Position numbers and translations under genes: made by a program. 64,000 nt of DNA, from positions 682,001 through 746,000 of the forward strand of contig JAMWFC010000054.1 in NCBI GenBank assembly GCA_027475525.1, written 5' to 3'. Of the stretch, positions 12,064 through 24,608 are shown piece by piece (positions within the stretch are counted from its first letter, which is position 1; each line of letters begins with the position of its first letter). Origin of the DNA: Macrolepiota albuminosa (lineage: Eukaryota; Basidiomycota; Agaricomycetes; Agaricales; Agaricaceae). The notes beneath the pieces are model-generated. The model saw nothing but the letters and a program-made list of their open reading frames with translations. It was not told the origin of the DNA and made no database searches.

Positions 12064-12611
12064 CGAGCTACGATTCATGCCTTCGGCATGAATTTCGTAG
12101 CTTCTTGGGGGCTTTGCCCCCAAACCCCCCCCAACTAAGCCTCCACCCTAACCTCACTTTGTTTGGTTAGGGCTCCAAGTATGTATAGAGAACTCCCCAA
12201 ACCCCCCCCAACTAAGCCTCCACCCTAACCTCACTTTGTTTGGTTAGGGCTCCAAGTATGTATAGAGAACTCAATGCTTAATCCCAGCCTCAACCTCACT
12301 TCGTTCGGTTAAGGCCTCGGTTTTCGCAACTCAATGCTTAAAGAGCATTATTATAAGCTAAATTGAATTTTTCTTGAATTTTTCTTGAATTTTTCAGATT
12401 TCTTTAAGCATTTATAAATCTCAGAAAAACTCAAGTCAGTGTATCAGTAGGCCTCAAATTTTTTCTGATTTTTCAGTGATTTTATCTGAATTTTCTAAGC
12501 ATTTCTAATGCTGAAATGAGCCAACTCTTATGTTATTACCCTAAAAGGAAGGTTCTTGGTCAGCCTTGGTCAGCATTAGTTTTTCCCAGGCGTCGTCCCA
12601 TATATTATAGA
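12064..12611 (-). mobile_element. Short non-autonomous Helitron-like element
   Basis: Read on the minus strand it begins at 12611 with A|TCTATAATATATGGGACG, nearly the same as the start of the large Helitron at 20273. It ends near 12064 with a TTCG-loop hairpin followed by GTAGCTCG|T. No coding region. The interior shares AT-rich 'ttctgaattttt' blocks with the leader of the large Helitron. The A|T borders agree with Helitron insertion. The CTCR end differs from the usual CTRR, so the exact end is inferred. Confidence 0.6.
12121..12274. repeat. Tandem repeat, period 77
   Basis: Duplicates a C-run and one CCCTAACC..GGTTAGGG hairpin inside the short Helitron. Confidence 0.9.
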
Positions 12612-12860
12612 TGAGCTACGATTCGTGCCTTCGGCACGAATTTCGTAGCTCGTTGGGGGCTTCGCCCCCAAACCCCCCCCAACTAAGCCTCCACCCTAAC
12701 CTCACTTCGTTTGGTTAGGGCTCCAAGTATGTATAAGTAACTTAGCCTCCACCCCAACCTCACTTCGTTACCCTAACCTCACTTCGTTTGGTTAGGGCTC
12801 CAAGTATGTATAAGTAACTTAGCCTCCACCCCAACCTCACTTCGTTTGGTTAGGGCTCCA
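12612..12860. repeat. Hairpin cluster at the Helitron 3' end
   Basis: Perfect stems with TTCG loops at 12622-12645 and 12653-12671, then repeats of CCCTAACC..GGTTAGGG. A similar cluster sits at 12066-12315 in the short element. Helitrons use a 3' hairpin as replication terminator; the extra stems are unusual. Confidence 0.6.
12693..12846. repeat. Tandem repeat, period 77
   Basis: Duplicates a hairpin unit in the Helitron 3' region. Confidence 0.9.
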
Positions 12861-14336
12861 AGTATGTTCTTATTGATTCCAACATATGTTGTTAATGAAT
12901 AAAGGATTTGACATTTATCAAGAAATGAAGCTACAATTCCAAGTTATATATATTCTATTAGTACAGTATCAACAAATATCAAGTTAGATGCTAAAATATA
13001 AAAGTTAGTAATAAGTCAGTGATTAACAATCATACTCACATTTGTAAATCCAAAAAATAATAATACAATTCCAAGTTATATGTACAATATCAAGTTAGAT
13101 GCTAAAATACAAAAGTTAGTAAAAAGTAGTTAATTAACAATCACACTTACATTTGTAAACCATTGAGGATTCTTGATATACAATATTTGCAGTTGTTCTT
13201 GATGTAATTTCTTCTGACAAAATCACCTTGATACACTCTCCTGATGTGCATCGAGACAGTGCAACATAAAGTTGACCATGTGTAAAGACAGGTGATCAAA
13301 GGTCCAATCCAACATGCTCAACTGATTGCCCTTGAGACTTGTTAATAGTCATAGCAAAGGCCAATCAAATTGGAAACTGTCTTCTGCATAATGGTATAGG
13401 CAAATCCTCTTCAGAGGCATCTAGATTGATCCTTGGAATCAAAACAGTTGAACCTGCAAACTTGGCATCTCCACTGATAATACAACATCTGAGGACTCTG
13501 GTGCTGATATGAGTGACAATCATTCTTGTTCCATTGCAAAGTCCTTTGGTTGTGTCCAGATTCCTGAGGAGCATGACAGGAACTCCAATCTTCAAAGCCA
13601 GTTTAGCCAAAGGCAAACTACTGGCTTTCAAAGAGTTGAGATATTCCACAGGATATAAGGCAAGGCCATCAGGATTCCTGTTATCAGAGAGAACAGAATC
13701 TGCACTCTGTAAAATCCTTTCTTCCCCTGGATACCTCTCTAGAACTTCTGCATTGATCTCCTCTATATCAGAGTTCTTGCCAGAGAGAATAGTCCAGTCC
13801 AGGTAATACTGATCATTTTGAGGATGACCAATATCAGGATATGTGGAAGAAATCAATCCAGTGATAGAATTGTCATCACAGATCATCCTTTCAGGCAGTT
13901 TGACTGTTTCTCCAGGTCCTAGATTTTTCCCTGCACCAACATCCAACAACCAAGCTGCATGAGCAATATTGTCTACAGTCTGCTCCAACCGCATATTTTG
14001 GACCAAGTAATGGACTTGAATATTATCCCAAAGTCGGCCCCTTTTGAGTGAAGCAGCAATCATCTGCTGCCTGAGTCCATGTGGAACCACTGGAAGAGTT
14101 TGTCTAAAGTCCCCTCCAAAAACCACAGTAACTCCACCAAAGGAAATGTCGTTATTGAAGATGTCCCTGAAGCCATGATCTACAGATTCAATGGCATTTT
14201 TGTGTTGCATTGGAACTTCATCCCAAATAACAGCTTTGGTGCGAAGTATGAGCTGTGATAACTGGGTTCCTCTTTTGATATTGGCAATGGATGTGTCAAG
14301 AGCAGGAATGGGAATTTTGAATCTTGAATGAGCTGT

Positions 14337-14490
14337 CCTACCCCCTTCCAACAATAAGGCAGCAATGCCAGATGATGCTACACATAATGCCACATCTCCA
14401 TTAGAATGAATAGCCTACCCCCTTCCAACAATAAGGCAGCAATGCCAGATGATGCTACACATAATGCCACATCTCCATTAGAATGAATAG
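14337..14490. repeat. Tandem repeat, period 77
   Basis: Inside the Helitron helicase, between Walker A and the SRFKIPIPAL segment. Removing one copy joins the two frames. Confidence 0.95.
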
Positions 14491-14576
14491 CAGCAGCCAG
14501 AATATTGCAGACAAAGGTTTTGCCACATCCTCCAGCACTGTGAATGAATAGCATCCTGCCCAAATTGTTGTTCACA

Positions 14577-14730
14577 GAGTTCATGACAGCATCAAAGGTC
14601 TCCAGTTGTTCCACATTGAACTTGGCCTTGTTCCTCTCCACTCTTTGCTTGAGGAGTTCATGACAGCATCAAAGGTCTCCAGTTGTTCCACATTGAACTT
14701 GGCCTTGTTCCTCTCCACTCTTTGCTTGAG
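14577..14730. repeat. Tandem repeat, period 77
   Basis: Inside the Helitron helicase, upstream of Walker A (segment RNKAKFNVEQLETFDAVMN). Confidence 0.95.
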
Positions 14731-16045
14731 GTCCTCAACATCATAATTAGTTTCATCTTCTAAAAGTCAATTGCCTAGAAGAATGATCAGTATTCAAGTC
14801 AATCTTTTATGCAAATGCCAATTACCTGGAACTATGTTCCAATTCTGTTGAGCCTCTGGCATGTTGGGAAAGTTTTCCCAAAATTCATCAAAGTGTCATT
14901 GATGAGATAAAGGCCATAGTCATAAATATCCTCATTGGTAAAGATCCGGTCCCTGTACTGCCTAGTATGTTCCAATCTGTGTTGAAGATCATCACAGATA
15001 GAATGCTTGAATTCATTCCATAGAGCCTCAGGAGTGGCAGGAGCACAGTGGAATAGAATAGTACAAAACAGCTGTCTAAGAGCTGATCCTAGTTGGATTG
15101 GAGCAGCTTCAGTGAGACACTGCCTCCATTCTGCATCATCCTCCAAAAGACCTAGAGCTTTGCATGCTTCTTGATAAGTGGGATAGATATGGCCATTGAC
15201 TGTCCTGAGATCAGCCCATGAAGTTGCATTGGTTACAACAGTCAAGAGCATCCTGAGATAGAACCTTTCTCCCTGTCTTGGTGAAGCAAAATACATCCTT
15301 CCAATTGCTGTCCCTCTCTGCCTCTCCTTCCAACTCCGTTTAGATGCTTCATAAACAAACTTGGTTGGAAAGTTCTGATAAGTGGTGTTATTATTGGGAA
15401 ACCTGGTATTGGCTTCAAACCAAGCTGTGAGTGCAGTCTTGTCTGCATTAGGTCTAGCAGCCACCACCTGTATTGGTTCATCATCTGGGAAATAGACTTC
15501 ATGCTGGTTTTCCAAGTGCACAGGCAATCTGTACACTGAAGGATATTCAGCATGCATGTTGAATTCAAAGATGTGCCAGCAAGCCTCAGGAGCAGAAATG
15601 TATCTGGCATCCAAGTGTTCCTTGATTTCATCCCTCTCCTCCCTAGCAATCTCCAAAGTTGTCCTATCATGGCCCTTGTAGATGTACTTGTGAATGTATT
15701 TGATTGCATCCACTGAAGCACAGACTTCCACATTGATATGACATTGGAATTTGGCTGAGAGATATGGATTGTATGGGACAACATTACAATTGTTATAACA
15801 ACGACCATGCTTTTCAAAAAAGCGGCCATTGTTAGGTCTGGCATATTGGAGATAGCCATCATCACCATACTGTGTAGCCTCTTGAAATTCCTTGGGATAT
15901 CTCTTGGAACATTTGCCATCTACCATGCACTTGGCATTGGGAAAATCTGCTCCACATGGATCATGAACCATATTGGTAGTAACAACCTAATAACAAAGAT
16001 CAGTCACTGCATTGATAATTCAAGCAAAGCCAATACCTGATACAA

Positions 16046-16199
16046 TTGAGGCTGAGTCACTGGATCAGGAATTTGAGCAGAAACAATAGTGTCCACATGA
16101 GCTGCATCTTTGATCTTGTCATTTGAGGCTGAGTCACTGGATCAGGAATTTGAGCAGAAACAATAGTGTCCACATGAGCTGCATCTTTGATCTTGTCAT
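16046..16199. repeat. Tandem repeat, period 77
   Basis: In the Rep domain just after the HUH motif (DKIKDAAHVDTIV segment). Confidence 0.95.
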
Positions 16200-16559
16200 A
16201 ATGATGGAAAAAGATCAAGATATGTATATGTGGAAGTCCTCTCTTTTGAAATTCAATGGTATGGACAGATGCCACACATTTTCCAAATAGACCATCTTTT
16301 ATGTCCTTCAAAAGAGCATTCTTCTTGAGTTCAAATACTCTGGCAACAATATCTGGATGGTCAGAAGCTGTTTGCCTCTTTCCATTAACCATAGGTTCTT
16401 TCAACAGAGCCTCTTCAATTTCTGGCCACTTTGGATTGGCAGTCATAGTGATAAAGAGATCTGGTTTATGGAAATATCTGCAAATAGCCATAGAGTCCTG
16501 GAATAGTTGCTGCATGTGTCGTTCACTTCCAACATGAGAAGAGGGGAGGACCACATGTC

Positions 16560-16713
16560 GGCTTTGCCTGCATAAGTCTTCATCTCCAGTAGCCGCATCA
16601 ACCACTCCTTGATAGACTTCAGCCCTAATCTTCTTTGGCTTTGCCTGCATAAGTCTTCATCTCCAGTAGCCGCATCAACCACTCCTTGATAGACTTCAGC
16701 CCTAATCTTCTTT
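16560..16713. repeat. Tandem repeat, period 77
   Basis: In the Rep domain, duplicating the KKIRAEVYQGVVDAATGDE segment. Confidence 0.95.
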
Positions 16714-18949
16714 TGATTGTGCCGGACCCAATTGAGCTTGTTCTGCTCAGTTGATGCCCATGCATCCACAACATATTGCTGGAACAGTCTGCCACTCCAA
16801 AGCAATGCAGCGTTAGCTTCCAAAGCTCTTTGCTGCAGCCTATATGCATAATATGCAGTTTGGCTAACTTTTTTGGCTCTTTGTTCTCCTGCTGGTCCAA
16901 ATTGAGATTGAATATCAGTATGAAATCCAGGTCCTCCAGTTGGAAATATGATAGTGTAATGCAAAGAAGTGTAATAGGGGTGTAGATGGCTGATTCACTT
17001 CAATTGACCTCTATGCAGATGCAGGACTATGTCATGGTGATCTGATCGTTTTTCAGAACCATCTCCTGGTATAATTGCAACAACTCCTTCCTGTTCATTA
17101 GGGTTGTTATAGTGTCGATGGTCTCCAAAGTCAGCTCTAAGTTGAACAGAAAGCCTTTGTGGTTGGCCTTCAGGAACTTCTGTCATAATCTGCTTTGCAA
17201 GCTTGTATAAGCCAATAAAGGGATTGACTCTATGAAGCATATCCTGCAAAGAGGCCATTATCTGAGGATCCAATCTAGGATTGCTTCCCTGACAAAAAGC
17301 CAATTGTTGATTGTGATTGTAGAAGTAGAGTTGTGCATACACAGGATGATCACCTTCAGTTGGAAGCAAAGCACCTGTCAGATGATGGAGCTCTCCATTA
17401 ATCCTAAAGCTGTATGGTCCTGGAGCATTTGTAATTGCATGGTCAATTTTGACTCCCAGAGATGTAAATGCAAAGGCTGCATTGTATTGGCAAATAGATG
17501 CTTTGAAAGCATCAGAAAGAGCATGATAGCCTTGGAGTAAGCCAAGCAGTTCTGGTGGAGCATCTGCAAGTCTGGGCAAATCAATCTGGCCTTGCAGACA
17601 GCACATGCCAAATTTTGTATGATGTCTAGTAGAACTGGTAAGCTTTTCAGCATTCCAATGTAGAGCCTGACAGTGTGGACATATGACATCCATAAGACCA
17701 AGATAATGTGCTGAGGGTTCATCTATATAAGGCTGTCTTCCTCTTGGAAGAGCATTGATGCCTTGAATATGATCAACCCTTTGTAGGATGGGAGGTGCTG
17801 GTAGATTTTGCACAGGTGGATCCACATATTCTAAGTCCTCCTCTATATTCTCAGCAGGATTATTATTAGGCTGTCTTCCTCTTGAAAGAGCATTTATAGG
17901 TTGTTGTAGAATGGGAGGATGAAGAGGAGGTTCCAGTTGCCCTGCTGCTGGATTTGGCTGCCTCCTATTGTCAACAGGATCATCTAGATCTTGAGCACCT
18001 AGATTGTCAAAGTCCTCCTCCAAATCAGCTGCATGTTCTTGTTCCCAGCCTTCTAAGATCCTTTGAGTCCTAGCCACATTCAAAGGCCTATATTCAGGAT
18101 TGAGATCTATATCCTGTTAATCTTTCTTAGTCAATGCAACATTTGAAAGTTATCTTTGTCTCACCTTTGGCTGGTGTAATATCTGTAGTTGTCTTCCTTG
18201 CTCTCTGAGCTGTTGTTGCTCATGCATTACTGCTAATGCCTGTTGTTGCCTCTGTTGCTCCTGCAATACTGCTAGTGCCTGCCATTGTCTATCCTGCTCC
18301 TCAGCTGCAGCAATATGCCTCAACCTTTGTTGGTCTTGCAATGCTGCTAATGATTGTGCTTGTATAGGAGCAACCTGCTGTCCCTCTCTATTCCTAAGTG
18401 CAGGTGGCAGTGGCAGTGGCATTGTGAAGTTTGGCAAAGCAGCTCTATGCAAAGCAGGCATTCTAGGTATAGGATTCTGTAAAGGAGCATCCCAACCTTC
18501 AGGCAAATGAGTTTCAGGTATACTCATAGCAGTCCCACCAACTACAGGCTGATTGACTGATCCCACTCTATGATCTCTTCCATGCACAGCAGCTGGTAGA
18601 GGTGCTACTATTGAAGGCACATAAGGAGCTCTATGTGCAGGAAGAGGTAGAGGTGGTATCATTCTAGGAATAGGATTTTGCAAAGGGGCATTCCATCCTT
18701 CAGGTAAATGAGTTTCAGGAATAGCCCTAGCAAATAGATCCTCAGCAACAGTTGGTGGTCTAACAGGCCTCCTCAAAGAGCTAGAAGTATTTCCTCCAGA
18801 GCTTGAACCAATCTGATTATTTCCCCCAGTTCTCATATCCTCCAATCCTGTAGTTCCAAGTTGTACATCCTCAGATGCAAATAAGTTCATAGCAACAGTT
18901 GGTCCAATAGGCCTTCCCAAAGAGCTAGAGGCAATCTGATCATTTCTTC

Positions 18950-19025
18950 CAATTCTCATATCCCCAGTTCCCATATCCCTAGTTCCCATATCCCCAGTTC
19001 CCATATCCCCAGTTCCATAATGAAG
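18950..19025. repeat. 18-base coding repeats (GDMGT)
   Basis: Four near-identical copies of 'cccatatccccagttccc' in the N-terminal Helitron ORF. Confidence 0.7.
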
Positions 19026-19073
19026 TGGTATAACCACTGAAGTAGATCTTCTACTTCTATTTGCACGGCGCTC

Positions 19074-19227
19074 ATCAGGATCAGTCATTTGTAACTGTTG
19101 TAGCCTGCTTTGAATCCTAGCCTGCTGTCTTTGACCTTCAGGAGTACTGGATCAGGATCAGTCATTTGTAACTGTTGTAGCCTGCTTTGAATCCTAGCCT
19201 GCTGTCTTTGACCTTCAGAAGTACTGG
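19074..19227. repeat. Tandem repeat, period 77
   Basis: At the start of the Helitron ORF. One mismatch between the copies. Confidence 0.9.
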
Positions 19228-19299
19228 GTCCATTATTAGAATGAGTAGTTGAAGATTGCCTGAAAGAATAATTTTTTAAGCATTTTCATAGCTTAAAAC

Positions 19300-19875
19300 C
19301 ATTGAAAGACACTTACATGATGAGTGTATCAATAGCCCAAAGTTGTCAAAGTGTTACTGTAAGCTGAATAGAATTTTTCTGAATTTTTTTGAATTTTTTA
19401 AGCATTTATCAAGCTCAAAAACAATAAAAATCACTTACTACAATAGCCCAATGTTTCACTATAAGCTGAATTGAATTTTTTCTGAATTTTCTGTGATTTT
19501 TTCGGATTTTTTAAGCATTTTCTAAGCTCAAATACATTAAAAATCACTTACAATGATCAATCAATAGCTGAATGTTGTCGAGCTATTGAATGTTTGTTAA
19601 GAATCATCAATCAATCAATCATTACTTACTTTGTAGTTGAGTGTGAAAATTTCGCTATAAAAATGTTTGTTAATGGTCATCAATCAATCAATCAGTCAAT
19701 CCTTACTTTGTAATCAAATTTTGAAGTTGTAGCTAGATCAATCATTTATTAATATCTATCAATCAATCAATCAATCAATACTTACTTTGTAATCGAGTTT
19801 CAAAGTTGTGCTAGAAGAATGGTTATTAATATTTGTACATCAATCAATCAATCAACACCTACTTTGTAGTGTAGT
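19300..19875. repeat. AT-rich minisatellite in the Helitron leader
   Basis: About three ~110-base units ('aagctgaattgaattttt..ttaagcattt..cacttac') followed by four ~75-80-base units built on (tcaa)n then 'tacttactttgta' (at about 19604, 19678, 19757 and 19838). Non-coding. Confidence 0.65.
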
Positions 19876-20027
19876 TTACTCACTACAACGTTGAAACCGT
19901 GGAAAAATTGGTGCTGTTTGGTTTAAGAACACGCGAGGCGTGAAAACTGGTGTCCACTAAATCGCGTTTGGGCCTCGGCCACATCCACAGACTCCGGACA
20001 CCTTCCACATGTGTCCGAGAGATAGCA

Positions 20028-20181
20028 TACATTGAAACATTGAATTTTTATTAAATTATATTTAATATACACCTTTTTTTTTCTTATCTACTGAAAAACA
20101 GACCTACATTGAAACATTGAATTTTTATTAAATTATATTTAATATACACCTTTTTTTTTCTTATCTACTGAAAAACAGACC
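20028..20181. repeat. Tandem repeat, period 77
   Basis: In the non-coding 5' region of the large Helitron. Confidence 0.95.
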
Positions 20182-20273
20182 GAAAAAAAAAACAAAAAAG
20201 GCAATTCTTTGTCAGCATTAGTCAGAACTGACTAATCAGATCAATTCCCAGGCATCGTCGCATATACTATAGA

Positions 20274-20580
20274 TAACGATTTATTTATCAATGATGTAAA
20301 CAACTGCTGGAGCAAAGAAATAATGAAATCTTCACACATCCAACAGAAAGCATAACAAATTACATACATAACAAAAAATATATAAACAAAAAATAAATTA
20401 AATTAAAAACAAAAACAAAGCAAAAGCAAAATAAACAAAATTAAAAAAAAAACCATATATATATAAGCAAATATAATCCATTGACTTAGTAAAATAAATA
20501 AACAATAATGTGCTCAACACAAGAAAATTAGGTATATGTATATATAAAGAAAACATAAATATAATTTTTCAACATGAGGA
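20274..20580. other. A-rich non-coding DNA right of the Helitron
   Basis: Long A-rich runs and (ta)n; no gene seen. Confidence 0.5.
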
Positions 20581-20584
20581 TGGA

Positions 20585-20800
20585 TATAATAGCTGGTAGA
20601 GATAGCTGAAAGGGAGCAAATTTTGAGGACATGGTAGTAATAGCTGGTAGTAAAGATAGCTGGAAGAGAGCAAATTTCAAGGACATAATAGTAATAGCCA
20701 GTAAAGATAGCCAAAAGGGAGCAAATATTGAGGACATGGTAGTAATAGCCGGTAAAGATAGCCAAAAGGGAGCAAATTTCAAGGACATAGCCAATACAGG
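20585..20800. repeat. ~50-base minisatellite, four units
   Basis: Units of 'agctggtaaagatagc..gggagcaaattt..aggacat.gtagtaat' at about 20590, 20641, 20695 and 20746. Units differ by a few bases. They give repetitive shadow peptides on both strands. Confidence 0.75.
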
Positions 20801-20869
20801 AAAAGACATGGCAATGGCCAAGATCATGTGAAGGGCACAAATTTTGAGGACAAAATGCATGCCAAAGCA

Positions 20870-21615
20870 GATAGTAAAACCTCAGTCTACTAAAAGTAGA
20901 CCTCAGAATCCAAGTCTCCTTTTCTGCATCAGAACCAATCAAATCTGAATCTGCAACTGCTGAAGATGGCTGCTGAGTTGATAGTTCTGCAGAACTTGGT
21001 GTGGTATTCTGCAATGGCACAAAAAAGCCACCAAGCTTTGTCTGTGACTTCCAGGCCTTCTGATAGTGCTCTTGAGTACACTTTGATTTATTCATAACAT
21101 CAGGTCCTTTTTTGTATGTAATTGGTTGTTCTGAACCTTCAATTTAATTCATAAGAGTCTGTAATACAGTGATTGGATTGATACACACCTGTTGTCTTTC
21201 TCTTTTTCTTCCTGAGCTCTTGTGGTAGCCAATCCTCATCATTTGGATCATCTCCCAGCTCACGAGCTGTATGTATCAGCTTCTCAGTGAGATTATTATC
21301 TCAGTTTTGATCATCTTCCAGTCGCTCAATCTTGATATTCAAACCAAGATCTTCCATAGTCTCTGCATCCAAAACAAACCTCTTGGACTCCCAAATCAAC
21401 TCATCATCTCTATCATTACCACCACCATCCTCTGGACTAGGTGTGCAAGATCGTGCACAAGATTGGTCACTATCCAGACTTGGCATGCAAGGTCGGTCTC
21501 CATATCCATCAGTTGGCAGGCTGACAGCATGGGAGCTGGTCCCAGGCCTTTGATTTCAAAGCCCTGATATGTTGTGTTTCTGTTTAGGCAGTCAGCCAGT
21601 GATGAAAGCAAGGTC
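20870..21615 (-). pseudogene. Relic of an unidentified transposon-type ORF
   Basis: Minus-strand pieces read DELIWESKRFVLDAETMEDLG, then TARELGDDPNDEDWLPQELRKKKK, then DVMNKSKCTQEHYQKAWKSQT. The order and the 'DPRDEDWxPxxLxK..GPDVMSKS' pattern recall a repetitive basidiomycete transposon N-terminal region. Stops and frameshifts break it. No catalytic domain is present here. Confidence 0.35.
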
Positions 21616-22173
21616 TAACTTGTCGGATTTTTGTGAGGCAAACCACTCTGAAATTTCCTAATGTTTGGATTCATGATCAGATGATCAAAAGCTTTTGATT
21701 CCGCACTTTTGCAGATTTTTCCCGATTTTTTGCGGGGACCGCCAAATTTTGAGGGCTGAAATTTTTATAACTATGATTCTCAAAAGTCGGCTCGTGCAAA
21801 TTAACTCGTTAGACCTCAAATCGTATGTTTCTATGATAAAACACAGAATTCAATGAGAACTGAGCCTTCCAAAATATGTTGTTTATTATTGTCTGGCTGT
21901 AATCTCGCATAATCTTCGGTGATCTATGTCATCACCGAAATCTGAAGCTTGGATCGACGTTCGACGAATGGACCTTCCCACGGTATATCCTTAGCCATCC
22001 AGAAGATATTGTGGAAGCCGGACGCCAGTTGGGTATACTTGTTCAGTGTAATCCATGCTGTATACAAATTCAGGTATGACGCTCTTTCCAATGGCCATGC
22101 TTGTTAAATTAAGGGTCCTATTCCGACAGATTCACATGGCTGATGGCGCTGAAAGCCATCACCTACGCATGTG

Positions 22174-22179
22174 TATAAA
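22174..22179 (+). promoter_or_regulatory. TATA box of P450 copy 2
   Basis: TATAAA, 37 bases before the start at 22216, in the same place as in copy 1. Confidence 0.55.
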
Positions 22180-22215
22180 ATGGATGCCTCTTCGGATGCA
22201 AATTACCCCACAAAA

Positions 22216-24608
22216 ATGTCACCTACTCTCGTAACCAGATTGCTCAATTGTGAATACGTAGCACGATTTCCTGATGATTATCGTTTTCTGTTGTTGCCCA
22301 CAATTTTATTCCTTGGTGCGTGGAACATATGATAACACTTTCAAGCTCCATATCTTTTAAAAGGCACAACATTTTTCATTCTTTATCAATTGTTCTTCTA
22401 CCCCTTCATTTTCTCTCCCTTACGCCGTATTCCTGGCCCGCCTCTTGGTCACCTTTTCTATGGACAGGCCCCAGTGATCATCAAAGGTGAAGCTGGAATA
22501 CCGCAACGTGAATGGGTCAAGAAGTATGGACCTGTTGTTCGTGCTGTCGGGCCCTTCGGGATCGAAAGATTGATTTTCATGAAACCGGATGCCCTTCACA
22601 AGATCTTAGTGAGCGATTGGGTCGATTATCCACGAGTACGTTCCTTACAACTGTCGGGCTTTACGCTCTGTTGACTTGTGACCCAAGCCTGGATTCTTGA
22701 GGAGTGCCTTGGGACTTACTGCTGGGTGGGGCCTTCTGACCGTTACTGGTAATGAGCATAAGCAGATGCGGAAAGCGATGAATCCTGCTTTTTCAATTAC
22801 AAGCCTCATAGCTCGTATGATATCTGTCCGTTTCGAACGCCTTACACCCGTTAAATCTGTTTCACAGAGATGGAAATGTATCATGAACCGATAGAAAGGT
22901 TGATTTGTCGCGTACACTGCAATCTCGTCATTTCTGAGGATGGTTCCACAGTCTGACTCAGATCTTGGGTTTAAAAATCGACTCGACGGAGCGGCCACAA
23001 GAAGGAACAATTTTAACCATGTACGAATGGAGTGAGTCTATTGAAGTTCTTTCTGATTTTTTCTGTCTGTCTCACCGACTTGTCAGTGAGTAAAGTCACA
23101 CTTGATATTATCTGCAAGACTGCATTTGGTTATGAGACCAATTCGCTCCATGACCCCCATAATGAGCTTGCCGAGGCATATGAGCGCCTTATCAATATGC
23201 AATCTGGTGAATTGTAATTTAATCACATACCCTGAGGACAACTGACTGGGTTTGTAGGACCCAATCTTGCCCGATTTATCGCAGTACTGGTCATCCCTGG
23301 TGTTCCTCGCCTCATGGGGTCCGATTGGGCATACAGACATCGCCATTGGCTAGCTCACTTCAGGGACTTAGGTATAGTCTAACGTTCTTGATGACGATAC
23401 ATTAAGACCAACGGAGTGCGAATAGCTCCACTCGGAGTATTGATAGATTCAATGCATCATATCAAGAGAATTTCTGCAAAAATACTTGCAGAAAGGATAC
23501 ACGACTCAACAGTCGCTATGTCAGACACTGAGACAAAGCGAGATGTGATGAGCCTTCTGCTTCGTGCCCGCAATGTGGACTTGCAGGACAAAGGAGCATA
23601 TACGATGAGTGACCAAGCAATGGTGGAACAAGTGGTCTGTTTCTATCTTTTATGGTTACACCTCCTTACGCTTATGCACTTGACGCAACAAGTTAACATT
23701 CTTGGGCGCAGGACACGAAACAACTGCGTCCGGTTTAGCATGGGTGAGATTGAAGACATCCTTGTTGCCACTTCTATTAACATCAAAGGACAGACTCTCT
23801 GGCTTCTCGCAAACGATCAAGAGAGTCAGAAACGCCTTCGTGATGAAGTTACACCATTTCTGGCTAATAACTCTCGACCCGACTATCGAAGTCTGAAGGA
23901 GCTTCAGTGGCTGGATTGCGTCGTGTACGTGTTGTTTTTGTTTGCATCGGTCATTTTGATGACAATTAAAATAAATGTGACAGAATGGAGAGCCTACGAG
24001 TGCTTCCACCTGTTCCTATGACCTTCCGATCGGCAAATAAAACAGATTACATTGACGGCGTCCTTGTCCCTAAAGGGACCATCTTTTATATACCCGTCCG
24101 TGCCTCGTGGATATATTGTTTACTTTGTCGTTGATGATACATAAACTAGATACGCGTCGTGAACACATGGAAGGAACTGTGGGGAGAAGACGCTGAAGAG
24201 TATGATCCTGACCTTGCTTCGAGCAATGTGCTAACTTCAGCAACAGGTTCAGACCAGGGCGGTGGCTCGATTTACCAAAAGCTTACAGCTCTTCGTCCTC
24301 TGTTCTATCTTTCCTCTGTGGCCCTCACGCTTGCATCGGCAAAACAATGGCGATTATGGAAATGAAAGTTGTTTTGGCGTAAGCACAGCGTTGCAAACTC
24401 TTCTTTGTTTTGATGGATCTATCTATTTTAGAACCTTGATTAAGAACTTCGAGTTTGAACCTGCATATGTAGGACAAACCCCTCAGCCAACCGCTGCTAT
24501 AACAATGAGTATGTCTCAACGAGTCCTTCGGTTACAATCCTTACACCGTACGTTACAGAACCAAAGGACAATATGCCACTTCGAATCCGTCGTGTACAAC
24601 GTCAATAA
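22216..24608 (+). CDS. Cytochrome P450, copy 2
   Basis: Start MSPTLVTRLLNCEYV. Same exon plan as copy 1, and all key motifs are kept: AGHETT (about 23702-23720), ESLR (about 23985-24000), FRPGRW, FLCGPHACIG (about 24316-24346). It ends RIRRVQRQ at TAA 24606-24608. The first intron is about 11 bases shorter than in copy 1 and uses AAG as acceptor. Substitutions are scattered and mostly silent or in introns. Both copies appear able to encode a full enzyme, so the duplication is recent or under selection. Confidence 0.85.

Larger units (their letters stand above)
13134..19088 (-). pseudogene. Helitron Rep/PIF1-helicase protein (RepHel), inactivated
   Basis: Starts at 19088 (MTDPDERRANRS) or slightly upstream. 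N-terminal low-complexity part with GDMGT repeats and a Q-rich coiled coil. One intron (about 18166-18110) and a second near 16035-15990. Rep domain: HUH motif GLPHIHIL (about 16216-16240) and the tyrosine motif YIHKYIYKG (about 15670-15700). Helicase: Walker A GGCGKT (about 14519-14536), WDEVPM, GGDFRQTLPVV, and the late motifs AFAMTINKSQGQS and [10 protein letters not shown] (about 13240-13350). Defects: TGA where the family has Arg at about 16995, 13365 and 13297 (each explained by CGA to TGA) and a one-base frameshift near 14868. Four period-77 repeats (14337, 14577, 16046, 16560) add apparent frameshifts. Confidence 0.8.
12612..20273 (-). mobile_element. Autonomous Helitron (decayed)
   Basis: Minus-strand element. 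The 5' end at 20273 reads A|TCTATAGTATATGCGACG. The 3' end near 12612-12680 carries two TTCG-loop hairpins (GGGGGCGAAGCCCCC and CGTGCCGAAGGCACG) and ends GTAGCTCA|T. It encodes a Rep-helicase protein (see 13134-19088). CpG-poor, with CGA to TGA stops and one frameshift, so it can no longer move on its own. Confidence 0.75.

Noticed and set aside
19600..19870. Regularly spaced repeats that could suggest a CRISPR array
   Set aside because: Units are AT-rich, imperfect, with (tcaa)n cores and similar spacers; the organism is a eukaryote and this is a Helitron leader minisatellite.
20528..21095. Long minus-strand frames with repeated YYYHVLKICSLLAIFTG-like segments
   Set aside because: They are translations of the 50-base minisatellite and of T-rich DNA; hydrophobic only by composition.
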